Position numbers and translations under genes: made by a program
Notes under the pieces: model-generated
Databases searched by the model: none
What the model was told of the DNA's origin: nothing
The model's input: only the letters and a program-made list of their open reading frames with translations
Shown here: piece after piece, positions 54,887 to 64,000 of the stretch
Layout: each line of letters starts with the position of its first letter
Position numbering within the stretch: the first letter of the stretch is position 1
From: Sphingobacterium rhinopitheci
GTDB lineage: Bacteria; Bacteroidota; Bacteroidia; Sphingobacteriales; Sphingobacteriaceae
DNA length: 64,000 bases
Assembly (NCBI RefSeq): GCF_022627575.1
Contig: NZ_JADEYQ010000012.1
Location: 1-64,000, forward strand
Direction: 5' to 3'

Positions 54887-55783
54887 ATGGACCAAACATA
54901 TTTCTTTGATACAATAGCGGAATACAACAGCTTCAATAATCACGAAACAGAGCACCCACTCGTTTCGGTCATAGACTTTTCAAAGGCCCAAAAAAGAACC
55001 GGCTCGAGGATGACGTTTGGCTTATATTGTATTTTCCTTAAAGACGTACACTGTGGTGATCTCAAATATGGCTGCAATTATTATGACTATGACAAAGGTA
55101 CCCTTGTATTTATATCTCCAGGACAAGTCATCGATGTAGAAAATAAAATAGATCTATATCAACCTATGGGCCACGGCATTGTATTTCACCCCGATCTATT
55201 GATCGGTACCTCCTTGGCAAAAACATTCAAAGATTATAGCTTCTTTAGCTATAATACCAATGAGGCACTGCATCTATCAGACAAAGAAAGAACACTGGTC
55301 TTAGATATTTTTACCAAGATCAAACTAGAGCTACAGCATGGTATCGACAAACATAGCAAGAAACTAATAGCCTCCAATGTGGAGTTATTTCTGAACTATT
55401 GTGAACGTTTCTATGACAGGCAATTTATAACACGTGCAACAGCCAATGAAGGGATATTAGCACGTTTTGAAGAACTCTTAAACACGTACTTTACATCGGA
55501 CAAACCTAGCGAACTAGGCTTGCCTACAGTGAACTATTTTGCTACTGAGCTGCACCTTTCGGCCAACTATTTTGGAGATCTTATCAAAAAAGAAACCGGA
55601 AAAACTGCTCTTGAGTATATACAGAACAAAATAATTGATATCGCAAAAGATAATATGTCCAATAAGCAAAAGAGTATTAATGAAATAGCTTTTGAATTGG
55701 GTTTCAAATACCCTCAACACTTTAGCAGACTATTCAAAAATCGTGTAGGAAAAACAGCTAAAGAATTTAAGAATAATATATAA
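54887..55783 (+). CDS. AraC family transcriptional regulator
   Basis: A 298-residue regulator. Residues 1-180 form a cupin-like sensing domain (GTLVFISPGQVIDVENKI). The C-terminal double helix-turn-helix holds LPTVNYFATELHLSANYFGDLIKKETGKTALEYIQNK and SINEIAFELGFKYPQHFSRLFKNRVGKTAKEFK. It is divergent from the five-gene exported operon and very probably activates it; the ligand may be the operon's substrate or product. In this phylum the same regulator type often sits next to small hydrolase and oxidoreductase operons. Confidence 0.92.
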   Translation: MDQTYFFDTIAEYNSFNNHETEHPLVSVIDFSKAQKRTGSRMTFGLYCIFLKDVHCGDLKYGCNYYDYDKGTLVFISPGQVIDVENKIDLYQPMGHGIVFHPDLLIGTSLAKTFKDYSFFSYNTNEALHLSDKERTLVLDIFTKIKLELQHGIDKHSKKLIASNVELFLNYCERFYDRQFITRATANEGILARFEELLNTYFTSDKPSELGLPTVNYFATELHLSANYFGDLIKKETGKTALEYIQNKIIDIAKDNMSNKQKSINEIAFELGFKYPQHFSRLFKNRVGKTAKEFKNNI

Positions 55784-55897
55784 ATGCATACTTATCCCTA
55801 CACATTAAGCTTAACAGTAGTTGAGAGCTAGGCTCAAAACAAACTACAAATAGCAGTATTATTTGATTACAAGCAATAATTTTCATAAGTTTAAAAC

Positions 55898-58558
55898 ATG
55901 AAAACCTTAACCAACTTGTTACTGAACCTATCCCTTGGAATAGTAAGTTATCCTGCATACACCCAGAGCAGTGGTCATATCCGCTTACAGGCAGAAAACT
56001 ATTATAATCCATTAACTTCTAAACAGGTATCAGCATCAGAATTAGCTAATAAATTAGGCGTTGTCATTACCGGTAACGATAACGACAAGCACAGCGTACA
56101 CTATACGTTTACAGTCCCAGACTCCGGCTTATATACTATTGCATCTTTTGCTCTGACCGATGAATATGGTACTAAGCTCATGCAAGCTGCTAAAACAAAA
56201 TTTGAATCCCTATTTATGGAGTTGCAGCTCAATGAAGGTAAAAAAACAAAACGGGTAGTTGCAGTTCCATGGAATATACCACAGCAAGAATTAGGGAAAT
56301 TTAAGCTACAAAAAGAGAATACCCTTAAAATATGGCTTCCTAAAGGTGTAATCCTCGATTATATAGATATCGCACCATACCGTGCTCCAGCAATACCTAA
56401 AATCGCAGCAAATTACAAACCAGCCCATACTCCAGAGGGACATCCCCGCTTGTGGGTCAATAAAAATAGTATTGCTGCCGTACGCAACAACCTAGAAATA
56501 AATGAAAACAAAGTACGTTGGGATAGTGTCAAGAAGCTAGCCTTATCCCAGGCTTCATTGGTAGGTACTGAAGAAATTTCTTTCGATGAAAATTTAGAGA
56601 AAATAATTGAAGCAAAAGCCTTCTATTACCTCATGACAAAAGATGAAAAAATAGGCCTAGAAGCAGTACAATTGACTAAATCATATGTCAGCCGCGTCTC
56701 CTTTGGCAATCTGCTTGATATAACCAGAGAGATAGGACGTACGATACATATTACTGCAGAGGTATATGACTGGTGTTACGATTTAATGAATAAAGAAGAT
56801 TTAGCTTTTCTCCGTAATAACCTTATGCGCCTAGCAATGGATATGGAAATCGGCTGGCCTCCATTCTTACAACCCATCGTAAATGGCCATGGTGCCGAAG
56901 CACAAATAAAAAGGGACCTCCTATCTATGGCAATTGCCATTTATGACGAAGACCCTATTCCCTATCAATATTGCGCTTATACGGTATTGGAAGAATTGGT
57001 ACCTATGCGGAAATTTGAATACCAATCACCAAAACACAATCAAGGCATAAACTATGGTGCATACCGCATCAATTGGGACTTTCATGCGGCATGGCTTTAT
57101 AAGAGGATGATAGGTAAGGAAATATTTGATCCTAATATTAAAAACACAGGAGACTATTGGCTATATTTCAGATTACCAGATGGGCAGATGCTGCGCGATG
57201 GTGACCATTCACTGCGTAGTACGCCAGGCACTTACGATTATTGGCAGATCAACCCTACTTCATTCTTTATGAATTATTCGTATAGCGATAATCCATATTT
57301 GAAGCATAGTTTTGAAAAAATGAACAGCACATCTGTCAATCCAGTTCTATTTTTGCTATTAAATGATCCTCAATTAAAAGCTCAGCCTCTCCCCGACAGC
57401 TATCCGCTAAGTAAGGACTTTGGGCCTATATTGGGAGGAATGGTCAATAGAACAGGTTGGGAAGACAATATAAAGAGCAACAATGTTGTCGCTGAAATAA
57501 AAGGTGGTGGCTATTACTTCAGTAATCACCAACACAATGATCCTGGCGCTATACAGATCTATCATCGTGGTTTTCAAGTAGCTGATCTCGGTCAATACAA
57601 ATTCTATGGAACGCCATATGATCTTAATTTTAATAAAAGATCCGTTTCACACAGTATGATGCTAGCGATAGATTCAACAGAAAAGATTGGCGCTATACCT
57701 TCGAATGATGGAGGTACGAGGATGTTCAGAAAAATCCCAAATAGTCCTCAAGAATTAATCGACAATGTAGGACATCATAATGGTACTGTCCTCTCGGCTG
57801 CTACAGGTGATAGATTCAACTATTTTGCGGTAGATTTAAAATCAGCATATAGTGCTAAAATTGAAAATTATCAGCGCAATTACGTATTTATTAACACCAA
57901 TAGAGAAGATGTCCCTGCCTTGATCATCCTACTAGACCAAATGGAAACAAGTAGACCAGATATCAAAAAATATTGGCAAGTAAATACCCTAAACAGGCCA
58001 CAACTAGAGGGCAACAATCGAATTAGACTGAACAGCAGTAGAGATAGCCTATATGCGAATACCTATATAGAATTTCTATACCCAAACGCAGATGCCTTAA
58101 CGACTAAAATATTAGCTCAGGAGGATGCTCATAATGTATTTGGTTATCAAGTTAGCCCTCCAGTATTGGGACAGATAGAATCAGATGGTCATCGCGTATT
58201 GGTAAGTCCGATTAAAGAAGAAGTAAAAAATCAGTTTCTATCTGTTTTTCAAATGGCAGATGCTAATCACAAACCGCTAGCGGTAAAGTATCACAAAGAA
58301 AACAGCTATGATTATATCGCAATAGATAAGTTTTTAGTATTGATGCATCAAGGATATGATTTAAATAAAAATCCTTTGAATATATCGATTGACCATAAAG
58401 ATTGCCAAGATGTATATATAACAGGTCTTCATAAAGGAATGTGGCAACTGGCAACTAAAAAAGGTAAAGTCATAGAAACTATCGAAGTAAAAGCTGGTAA
58501 TAATACCGCAACACTACAATTGTCTAAAGGGAAATATTTACTCACACTAATTAACTAA
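55898..58558 (+). CDS. Exported heparinase II/III-like polysaccharide lyase
   Basis: An 886-residue secreted enzyme with a signal peptide (LSLGIVSYPAYTQ) and an N-terminal beta-sandwich of about 170 residues. An alpha/alpha toroid follows with HPRLWVNKNSIAA and PIVNGHGAEAQIKRDLL (H331 and E334, matching the heparinase II N-H-G-x-x-E site). Then comes a beta-sheet domain with YYFSNHQHNDPGAIQIYHRG (544 on, metal and catalytic histidines). It probably cleaves uronate-containing glycans by beta-elimination. The exact lyase family and substrate are uncertain. A terminator at 58595 ends it. Confidence 0.8.
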   Translation: MKTLTNLLLNLSLGIVSYPAYTQSSGHIRLQAENYYNPLTSKQVSASELANKLGVVITGNDNDKHSVHYTFTVPDSGLYTIASFALTDEYGTKLMQAAKTKFESLFMELQLNEGKKTKRVVAVPWNIPQQELGKFKLQKENTLKIWLPKGVILDYIDIAPYRAPAIPKIAANYKPAHTPEGHPRLWVNKNSIAAVRNNLEINENKVRWDSVKKLALSQASLVGTEEISFDENLEKIIEAKAFYYLMTKDEKIGLEAVQLTKSYVSRVSFGNLLDITREIGRTIHITAEVYDWCYDLMNKEDLAFLRNNLMRLAMDMEIGWPPFLQPIVNGHGAEAQIKRDLLSMAIAIYDEDPIPYQYCAYTVLEELVPMRKFEYQSPKHNQGINYGAYRINWDFHAAWLYKRMIGKEIFDPNIKNTGDYWLYFRLPDGQMLRDGDHSLRSTPGTYDYWQINPTSFFMNYSYSDNPYLKHSFEKMNSTSVNPVLFLLLNDPQLKAQPLPDSYPLSKDFGPILGGMVNRTGWEDNIKSNNVVAEIKGGGYYFSNHQHNDPGAIQIYHRGFQVADLGQYKFYGTPYDLNFNKRSVSHSMMLAIDSTEKIGAIPSNDGGTRMFRKIPNSPQELIDNVGHHNGTVLSAATGDRFNYFAVDLKSAYSAKIENYQRNYVFINTNREDVPALIILLDQMETSRPDIKKYWQVNTLNRPQLEGNNRIRLNSSRDSLYANTYIEFLYPNADALTTKILAQEDAHNVFGYQVSPPVLGQIESDGHRVLVSPIKEEVKNQFLSVFQMADANHKPLAVKYHKENSYDYIAIDKFLVLMHQGYDLNKNPLNISIDHKDCQDVYITGLHKGMWQLATKKGKVIETIEVKAGNNTATLQLSKGKYLLTLIN

Positions 58559-58594
58559 AATATGTACAACCTATAACCTGATAATTGTAATCAA

Positions 58595-58620
58595 AAGCCC
58601 ATTCGTCTTGAATGGGCTTA
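58595..58620 (+). terminator. Intrinsic terminator after the lyase gene
   Basis: Stem AAGCCCATTC / GAATGGGCTT, loop GTCTT, followed by ACTTATTT, about 35 bases after the stop. Confidence 0.75.
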
Positions 58621-58736
58621 CTTATTTGGTATATACAGTAATTGATAAGTATTGATTCTTCTTTTATAGTATAGCATCAAAGCGCGATGAATAGCTGTAG
58701 CTGAAAATAGTATCTAAACAAAATCATTAAACTAAA

Positions 58737-58769
58737 AATAGCATCTCCCATTCCAAGGGAGATGCTATT
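58737..58769 (-). terminator. Intrinsic terminator after the FAD oxidoreductase
   Basis: Stem AATAGCATCTCCC / GGGAGATGCTATT with a T-tract on the minus strand. It shares AAAATAGCATCTCC with the hairpin at 28586. Confidence 0.85.
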
Positions 58770-58792
58770 AAAACAACATGTATTAATGACTA

Positions 58793-61180
58793 TTAGTCAA
58801 TTACAGGAACCAACTGAACAGCATTAAACACCGTATGGCTATCATTTTCTATGGTTAATTTACCCTTACCTTTAGTTCGTAAGTCTACCTCACCCACCAA
58901 GAACCAATCGTTTAGATGATCCATAAAATCTACATTTACTTTCTTACCATTCAGCGTTAATGTATAAAATGGATCTTTATAAATTTCTGAAACTACAGGC
59001 ACGAAATAATAAACCTTGTATTTAGCTGGCTTTACATGATCGATATCTACAGTTAATTTTTTAGGTTTAGTGGAAACAGCCAACTCATTGGAAAAGTATA
59101 TCTTATGATTTTTCTTTGTCCATTCACCTGTATTTATAGTCTTTAATGATTTTGTATCTATGATGATATCTTTAAAGCCATTTTGAATATAAGGATCCTC
59201 CTCTAATGATGCATTGATCAAGCTATAATCTACATCATGTAGACCTTTGTTCTCCTCCAAACTAATGACCGAAGCCAAACCTGCTACTTGTCCCAAAAGC
59301 ATGAATACAGGCTCCATACGAATAGAACCATACGCTATATGAGAAGCAGACATGCACACGGGTACAATTAGATTACTAACTTCATGACGTTTAGGTAACA
59401 AGGAACGGTAAGAAATAGGATATGGTGAAAATCCTCCAATTTCTACATTACCTTCATTTTTAACCATTCCATCTACAATTAGCCTTTGTGTATTATGACT
59501 ATCCATAGTATATGCAGCATAGGCGACACCATCATTAACCACCTCTTTACCTAAGCAGTTATGCTCAGTCATTACATAATCACCGATCATTCGTCTAGCT
59601 TCTCTCACATACAATTGAGGGGTAAAATTATGATTATCAATAAATTCATCCTTTGGGTATCCCCATTTCTTTACATATTCCTGCAATTGCTTCGGTACAC
59701 GCGAATCTGTAGCATAGAAATATAACATACCCTGGGTATAGGCCAGATGATCATTAAAAATTTTCTTTCTCTCCTCCGGCGAAGCTTCCGGATAGCTATG
59801 ATTTGCACCGATAAAGTCCGTAGAGAATGCCCCTCTATTATTTACATCAGTTTTTCTATTGGGCATTTTACTCCAAATAAAATAATCGTTGATCTCGCGC
59901 AAATTTGGTTGTGCTGCAAATAAACGAACCAACAACTCATATTTGGTAGAATCATAACCTACAGGTCGTGAAAAAGGAATTTGATTCTCCACACTATCTG
60001 TTAAGGTCAATCTAAAGTTATACGCTTGCATAGACTTATCTGCAGCACCATTGGGCTGCAATACTGCATTTTGAACCCCAAATACCAAACCACTTGAAGG
60101 ATCATTGGCAACCTTGTACGGGCTTACATGGTCTGGAAACTGGTGGTATCCAGAAGACTCTGCTCTATACTTAGGCATGTATACACCATTGTAAGATTCC
60201 TTATATTTTTCATTCCCCTCACGCCCTACAACATAAGATACATTGGCGGCAGCCATCAAATCGCCTTCATATGATGCATCAACAAATCTTTTGGCAGCTA
60301 TCGTATTGGCTTTACCTTTATCATTATTCTTAATGACTAAAGACTTAATTTCGTTATTCTCTTTATTGACATGGTCAATAGTATAATTTGTTACATAATC
60401 GATATTTGCATCTTTGATATAATGTTTGAATACATTAAGAGCTTCTTTGGGCTCAAATTGCCATGACTCTAATGAACCATATACATTACCTAGGCGACGA
60501 TAAAAATCGCGTGAAATGCCCTTGATAACATGCTTATTACCAATATCTGTTTGGCCAAGACCACCCGATGATAAACCACCAATATGTTCTGTATTGGCAA
60601 TCAACAAGACACTTTTGCCCTGTTTAGCAATAGTATATGCCGCCACGACACCGGCAGATGTGGCACCATATATACATACATCATATACAGGCTTTATAAA
60701 CTTTGCTTCCGCAATATCTACAGGCTTGCTTGCTTTGATCTGTTTGCTATGGCTATTATAATCTACATTCTTTTTCTTTTTGCTATTTGCCGAATGTACT
60801 GCAGCAGTAGTAGCTACCGAGATAGTCTTGCTATTGGAATTGGGATCTTTTACCAAAATGATCTCCATATTTTCAAAGCCTGTAATCCGTATATCTTGCT
60901 TCTGATATCCAGGAGCTTCAGCCACTAAAGATTCAAATTCTGTCGGCAATTTAATTCTAAACTCTCCACGATCATTTGTGTAAACAAATAGGTCCGATCC
61001 CTTTACATTGATTGCAATTCCCTTTAATACGTTACCGTGTTTATCTTTAACACTCCCCTTCACCTCTCGTACTTGAAACATAAAGTTTGAGGATGTAGGT
61101 AAAGCAAAGGCTGAAGATGTACTTCCTAAAGAAGTAGATAAAAAAGTAACAACAGTAAATAATTTAATAACTCTTAGCAT
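58793..61180 (-). CDS. Exported FAD oxidoreductase with N-terminal carboxypeptidase-regulatory-like domain
   Basis: A 795-residue secreted flavoprotein. After a signal peptide, residues 38-110 form a SusC-type CarboxypepD_reg-like domain (VREVKGSVKDKHGNVLKGIAI, YTNDRGEFRIKLP). A linker follows, then from about 168 an FAD-dependent oxidoreductase: VCIYGATSAGVVAAYTIAKQ (Rossmann), IGGLSSGGLGQTD, RFVDASYEGDLMAAANV and a C-terminal beta domain. The FAD part is of the FAD_oxidored/xanthan-lyase-associated type common in polysaccharide regions. Substrate unknown. A decayed SusC start lies just upstream. Confidence 0.88.
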   Translation of the reverse strand: MLRVIKLFTVVTFLSTSLGSTSSAFALPTSSNFMFQVREVKGSVKDKHGNVLKGIAINVKGSDLFVYTNDRGEFRIKLPTEFESLVAEAPGYQKQDIRITGFENMEIILVKDPNSNSKTISVATTAAVHSANSKKKKNVDYNSHSKQIKASKPVDIAEAKFIKPVYDVCIYGATSAGVVAAYTIAKQGKSVLLIANTEHIGGLSSGGLGQTDIGNKHVIKGISRDFYRRLGNVYGSLESWQFEPKEALNVFKHYIKDANIDYVTNYTIDHVNKENNEIKSLVIKNNDKGKANTIAAKRFVDASYEGDLMAAANVSYVVGREGNEKYKESYNGVYMPKYRAESSGYHQFPDHVSPYKVANDPSSGLVFGVQNAVLQPNGAADKSMQAYNFRLTLTDSVENQIPFSRPVGYDSTKYELLVRLFAAQPNLREINDYFIWSKMPNRKTDVNNRGAFSTDFIGANHSYPEASPEERKKIFNDHLAYTQGMLYFYATDSRVPKQLQEYVKKWGYPKDEFIDNHNFTPQLYVREARRMIGDYVMTEHNCLGKEVVNDGVAYAAYTMDSHNTQRLIVDGMVKNEGNVEIGGFSPYPISYRSLLPKRHEVSNLIVPVCMSASHIAYGSIRMEPVFMLLGQVAGLASVISLEENKGLHDVDYSLINASLEEDPYIQNGFKDIIIDTKSLKTINTGEWTKKNHKIYFSNELAVSTKPKKLTVDIDHVKPAKYKVYYFVPVVSEIYKDPFYTLTLNGKKVNVDFMDHLNDWFLVGEVDLRTKGKGKLTIENDSHTVFNAVQLVPVID

Positions 61181-61750
61181 GAAAATAAATTAGGTTTAAA
61201 AAGTATACGTTGAATAATCAGTAAAAAAATAATCTATAGCATTTGTCGGCTACTACAACCACATCATCAATTTGTGATGGGGCTAATTCCATTTAACCAT
61301 CCAATATAGCATCAACGATATTAGCGACCTCTACTGTTTAATAACTAACCATAGTGGAAATTAGAGTTTCTCCTTTATTAATCTCTAAAACACATGAGCC
61401 GTTCAAATCTGTCGTTGTGCCTTTCAAGCTTTGCTCTTTCATTTTTACAGAAACTTCCACAAGTGGTTTCCCTTTTCAATAGTTACAATACCATTTGAGG
61501 TGATTTTTTTCTGTATAATTAGGTATGAGTTGGCAAATGATTGAATTGGAATACTAGCTCCCAAAGCTAGCTAGACAGCACGTAGCTGTTAATTATATTT
61601 TTTTGGTTTAACTTTAATACATATAATATTTAGAATTCGTTTGTTATTAATAATGTGATGCAATAATTATTCATTATTAATGGTAGTTTTATCGTCCAAA
61701 AATCAAATTCGTTCACGTTACTGAAATGCTTACAATAATTTAACATCGTA
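61181..61750. other. Intergenic region holding a SusC relic
   Basis: About 570 bases between two minus-strand genes. The only recognisable content is the SusC N-terminal remnant at 61240-61570; the rest is AT-rich without structure. Confidence 0.6.
61240..61570 (-). pseudogene. Decayed N-terminus of a SusC-type TonB receptor
   Basis: Read on the minus strand, this stretch gives a signal-like LALGASIPIQSFA, then NGIVTIEKG, then after a one-base shift KGKPLVEVSVKMKEQSLKG, TTTDLNGSCVLEINKGETLI and STMVSY. These match the carboxypeptidase-like domain that opens SusC/RagA receptors. In the same frame follow a stop (61338-61340), TVEVANIVDAILDG, a second stop (61293-61295) and IDDVVVVADK, which parallels the SusC D-E-V-V-V-V-G box. 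The plug and barrel are gone, and no SusD is seen. This is a dead relic. Confidence 0.7.
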
Positions 61751-63346
61751 TTACATCTCTTCGAGTAATAATCCATTAATAACTGCTCTACCCTCTATAG
61801 CTCCCTTAACCAATTTGAAGCCTAAATCAATATTTCCTTCATCATTTGGTTTAATGTCTTCAAACACTAATTCATTGAATCTATTGTATGATGGATTTAT
61901 TGACTTTAGCTGTTTTTTAGCGCCTAGGACTTCTATTTGTATTGGTGCAATTTCTTCTTGTAAAGTAGCGATGACCGTAATTTTATATTTATTTTTCGTA
62001 TTCAAATTACGAAGGCCCAAGAAAGGCTGATTTTGATTTCTTTCATTAATTACCGCATTAAAATAGCTACTAGAAACCTGTGCGGGCACAGCAGATTTAA
62101 AGGATATCCTTTTCGATCCGTTGGCATTTCGAGAATCAAAGTTTTGCAATACAACAATATTTACTGCTGTAGGATTATTATTTTCATCCAATACCCCAAA
62201 ACGTCCAGATCCTTTCTTTTCAAATAATAAAGAAGTCCATGAAGGAATCATCAAATCAGTACCAAAATTAATTTTGATCTTCTTAAAGGGAATATAAGCT
62301 ACTTTTTGATTAGAATATTTTGTTACAGCACTTACGCTATATGGATTCTGTACCGCTAAATAAGCAGATTCTTTCGCTATATCTAAATCTACATCACTCA
62401 AAAAATTGGGACTATATTTAAGTTCTTTGATGCCCCCAAATATAGTTTCAAACCAAGTAGAAGCTGCCGTAAACCTACCGTAGGCAAGATCCAAATGGTA
62501 TCCTTCCCTAGTATAGTTGTCACCTATATATGTGGTTCTACCATTTTGAATAGCTGTTCCTGTAGGAATTACTTTATATACTGGAATTAAATCAGGCACC
62601 TTTTTACTTACGTTAACAATCTGCTCATACATCAGATTTTGATCCCTATTGTAGTTTTCAAAATTCTTGGTAACGGCATTTTGTGCATAAGCCCAAGTTT
62701 GATGATATAAGTATTTTACGGTTGAAACAGGATAATTATCGTATACATAATTAAACAACTGCGGCAGAGATGCTTCTACTGTAGCCCAATCCCCAGATGT
62801 AGCACTTGCTTGTTGAAATACGATATAATCCCAATTTTCATCTTTTAGGGCTTCTAAAATACTGGTCTTGTCGGTATTAGATTTTATACCATCTATTGTA
62901 GTTTTCCGATAGCTATATATCTTTATATTCCCTAGTGCATTTTTGAGGTGAAAATCTAGAGGAGCACCACCTCTAAATAAATTACCTATCACCAAAGGCT
63001 TTCCGACAGATCTCGCCATATCATATAAATAGGATTCAACACCATCATCCGAAAAACTATTACCTATTACTAATACTTTTGTGACCCCATCGTTCAATGG
63101 ATCTAAGGCTTTATACTTTGTATTAGCAATAGTGAAATCCCCGGCAGAAGACACAATATAAAAATCTTCTTTATTTACAATAGGTTTTAACCATTCTTTA
63201 TCCTTCTTATTTAATCCTTGATAAGCTTCTTTCTGAATTTCTAAGCTATCACCAATAAAAACTACAGCATCTTTATGCTGTGAAAAGACCGTATTGGAAA
63301 GAAATAACAAGGCACAAGAAAAAATACTAGCGTAATAACATTTCAT
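61751..63346 (-). CDS. Exported DUF4886 protein (SGNH-hydrolase-like)
   Basis: A 531-residue secreted protein. The ATG at 63346 (MKCYYASIFSCALLFLSNTVFSQ) gives a good signal peptide; the frame is open to 63376. Residues around 85-330 are DUF4886: KVLVIGNSFSDDGVESYLYDMA with the serine of an SGNH-like GNSFS block, NLFRGGAPLDFHLKN, then WDYIVFQQASATSGDW and GYHLDLAYGRFTAA with a late catalytic-type histidine. The C-terminal part is beta-rich. It probably acts on acylated glycans; this is inference. Upstream of the SusC relic and FAD gene. Confidence 0.85.
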   Translation of the reverse strand: MKCYYASIFSCALLFLSNTVFSQHKDAVVFIGDSLEIQKEAYQGLNKKDKEWLKPIVNKEDFYIVSSAGDFTIANTKYKALDPLNDGVTKVLVIGNSFSDDGVESYLYDMARSVGKPLVIGNLFRGGAPLDFHLKNALGNIKIYSYRKTTIDGIKSNTDKTSILEALKDENWDYIVFQQASATSGDWATVEASLPQLFNYVYDNYPVSTVKYLYHQTWAYAQNAVTKNFENYNRDQNLMYEQIVNVSKKVPDLIPVYKVIPTGTAIQNGRTTYIGDNYTREGYHLDLAYGRFTAASTWFETIFGGIKELKYSPNFLSDVDLDIAKESAYLAVQNPYSVSAVTKYSNQKVAYIPFKKIKINFGTDLMIPSWTSLLFEKKGSGRFGVLDENNNPTAVNIVVLQNFDSRNANGSKRISFKSAVPAQVSSSYFNAVINERNQNQPFLGLRNLNTKNKYKITVIATLQEEIAPIQIEVLGAKKQLKSINPSYNRFNELVFEDIKPNDEGNIDLGFKLVKGAIEGRAVINGLLLEEM

Positions 63347-63690
63347 TGATTGTAGATAATATAATTTAATAATCAAAACACCGCATACAAAGGCCTCTTT
63401 TCAATCCGTTAACGTAACCGATAATGCGGAAAGTTTTATGTTTTAAAACATAAGCTACCTCAAATAAGCATAGCTAACTTAAACAATAAAGACCTTTTAT
63501 GGTATTTCAATAGGTTTATAGCAACAATTATAAAGAATAAAACAACAACTAACAAATGTTTAGCTTTAAAATACAAATAATTCTTATTTGCATAAACTAT
63601 AGGTTACTCGGAAAGTAGGTTTACCTCTCCTATTCTATTCTAACATTATAAGGCTGAGCCCTACTTAACATAATGTTTTTTATAGTGACA

Positions 63691-63717
63691 AAAAAAAGAC
63701 TCCCTATAGAAGTCTTC
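63691..63717 (-). terminator. Intrinsic terminator after the HI0933-like gene
   Basis: Stem AAGACT / AGTCTT with a nine-base loop and a T-tract of eight on the minus strand, 7 bases past the stop. Confidence 0.8.
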
Positions 63718-63723
63718 ATATTT

Positions 63724-64000
63724 TTAAATGTCTTGTGCAATAGCGTAGCCTGCTGCCCATGCCCATTGAAAATTATATCCTCCTAGCCAACCCGTAATAT
63801 CCACAGCCTCACCACCAAAATATAAACCTGTATTTTTTTTAGACTCCAATGTTTTGGGGTTTAACTCCTCCGTTGAAATTCCACCACGCATGACTTCTGC
63901 TTTATCATATCCTTTGTCACCAGCAGGCTTTACTTTAAATTTGTGTATTGTTTCTACAACCAACTTGACATCAGCTTTACTAATAGAAGCAATTTTTATA
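63724..64000 (-). CDS. HI0933-like flavoprotein, C-terminal part (cut by window end)
   Basis: Only the last 92 or so codons are in the window; the frame runs off the right edge. The segment KAEVMRGGISTEELNPKTLESKK followed by GLYFGGEAVDITGWLGGYNFQWAWAAGYAIAQDI is the C-terminal signature of NAD(P)/FAD-dependent oxidoreductases of the HI0933/YhiN (BaiN-like) group, with the GGY-N-x-Q-W-A-x-x-x-G FAD contact. Substrate unknown. A terminator follows its stop. Confidence 0.9.
   Translation of the reverse strand, partial: IKIASISKADVKLVVETIHKFKVKPAGDKGYDKAEVMRGGISTEELNPKTLESKKNTGLYFGGEAVDITGWLGGYNFQWAWAAGYAIAQDI

Overview
This is an AT-rich stretch of a chromosome from the phylum Bacteroidota, most likely the Sphingobacteriaceae (Sphingobacterium/Pedobacter type). 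The evidence is gene content (Omp85-like barrel, TonB-dependent receptor, sulfatase, heparinase II/III-like lyase, DUF4886, TPR proteins with a LuxR-like end), many short signal peptides ending in a Q just after the cleavage site, the near absence of Shine-Dalgarno sequences, and repeated promoter elements of the Bacteroidota form TAnnTTTG. I see no rRNA, CRISPR array, complete insertion sequence or prophage. There is one tRNA (Arg, ACG).

Layout. 0-10.3 kb: an acetyltransferase, two tandem fluoride channels, a cupin, a barrel-like protein, a long gene-poor stretch (3.15-4.1 kb), a flavin monooxygenase with a DnaJ-like cysteine module, a MarR/DUF2798 pair with a palindromic operator candidate, an M13 peptidase, and an apparently dead YgjP-like metallopeptidase overlapped by a small gene. 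10.4-16.4 kb: a small GNAT, an Omp85-like barrel/TonB receptor pair, ArsC and a large MscS channel. 16.7-22.7 kb: a sugar or sugar-alcohol operon (RbsA-like ATPase, RbsC-like permease, mannitol dehydrogenase family enzyme, PfkB kinase) with a LacI regulator and operator candidate but no substrate-binding protein. 23-32 kb: a degenerate DEAD-box protein, secreted PepF-like peptidase, second MscS channel, tRNA-Arg, esterase, diheme cytochrome and a TPR/HTH sensor-regulator.

32.6-42.8 kb: sulfatase, Gre-like factor, LEA-like lipoprotein, folD, lepA, class II aldolase, Spx-like ArsC, M1 peptidase and a carboxypeptidase-regulatory-domain protein. 43-45.3 kb: an arsenic resistance cluster (arsR, DUF6428, ACR3 pump, thioredoxin-type arsC) with two similar operator candidates. 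45.4-50.7 kb: DUF1697, a frameshifted small gene, an exported beta-carbonic anhydrase lipoprotein, an ABC-F protein with one apparently degenerate ATP site, MazG and an SMR exporter. 50.9-55.8 kb: five consecutive genes whose products all carry export signals (cupin, carboxymuconolactone-decarboxylase-like, SnoaL-like, two alpha/beta hydrolases), divergent from an AraC regulator. 55.9-64 kb: a carbohydrate region with a heparinase-like lyase, an FAD oxidoreductase carrying a SusC-type N-terminal domain, the decayed start of a SusC receptor, DUF4886, and the C-terminal end of a HI0933-like flavoprotein cut by the window edge.

Best candidates for unusual biology are the exported five-gene AraC-linked operon (50.9-54.7 kb), the asymmetric ABC-F protein, the zinc-ribbon/flavin monooxygenase fusion, the pseudo-metallopeptidase pair at 9.3-10.3 kb and the SusC relic at 61.2-61.6 kb. 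None is proven to be a new system from sequence alone.
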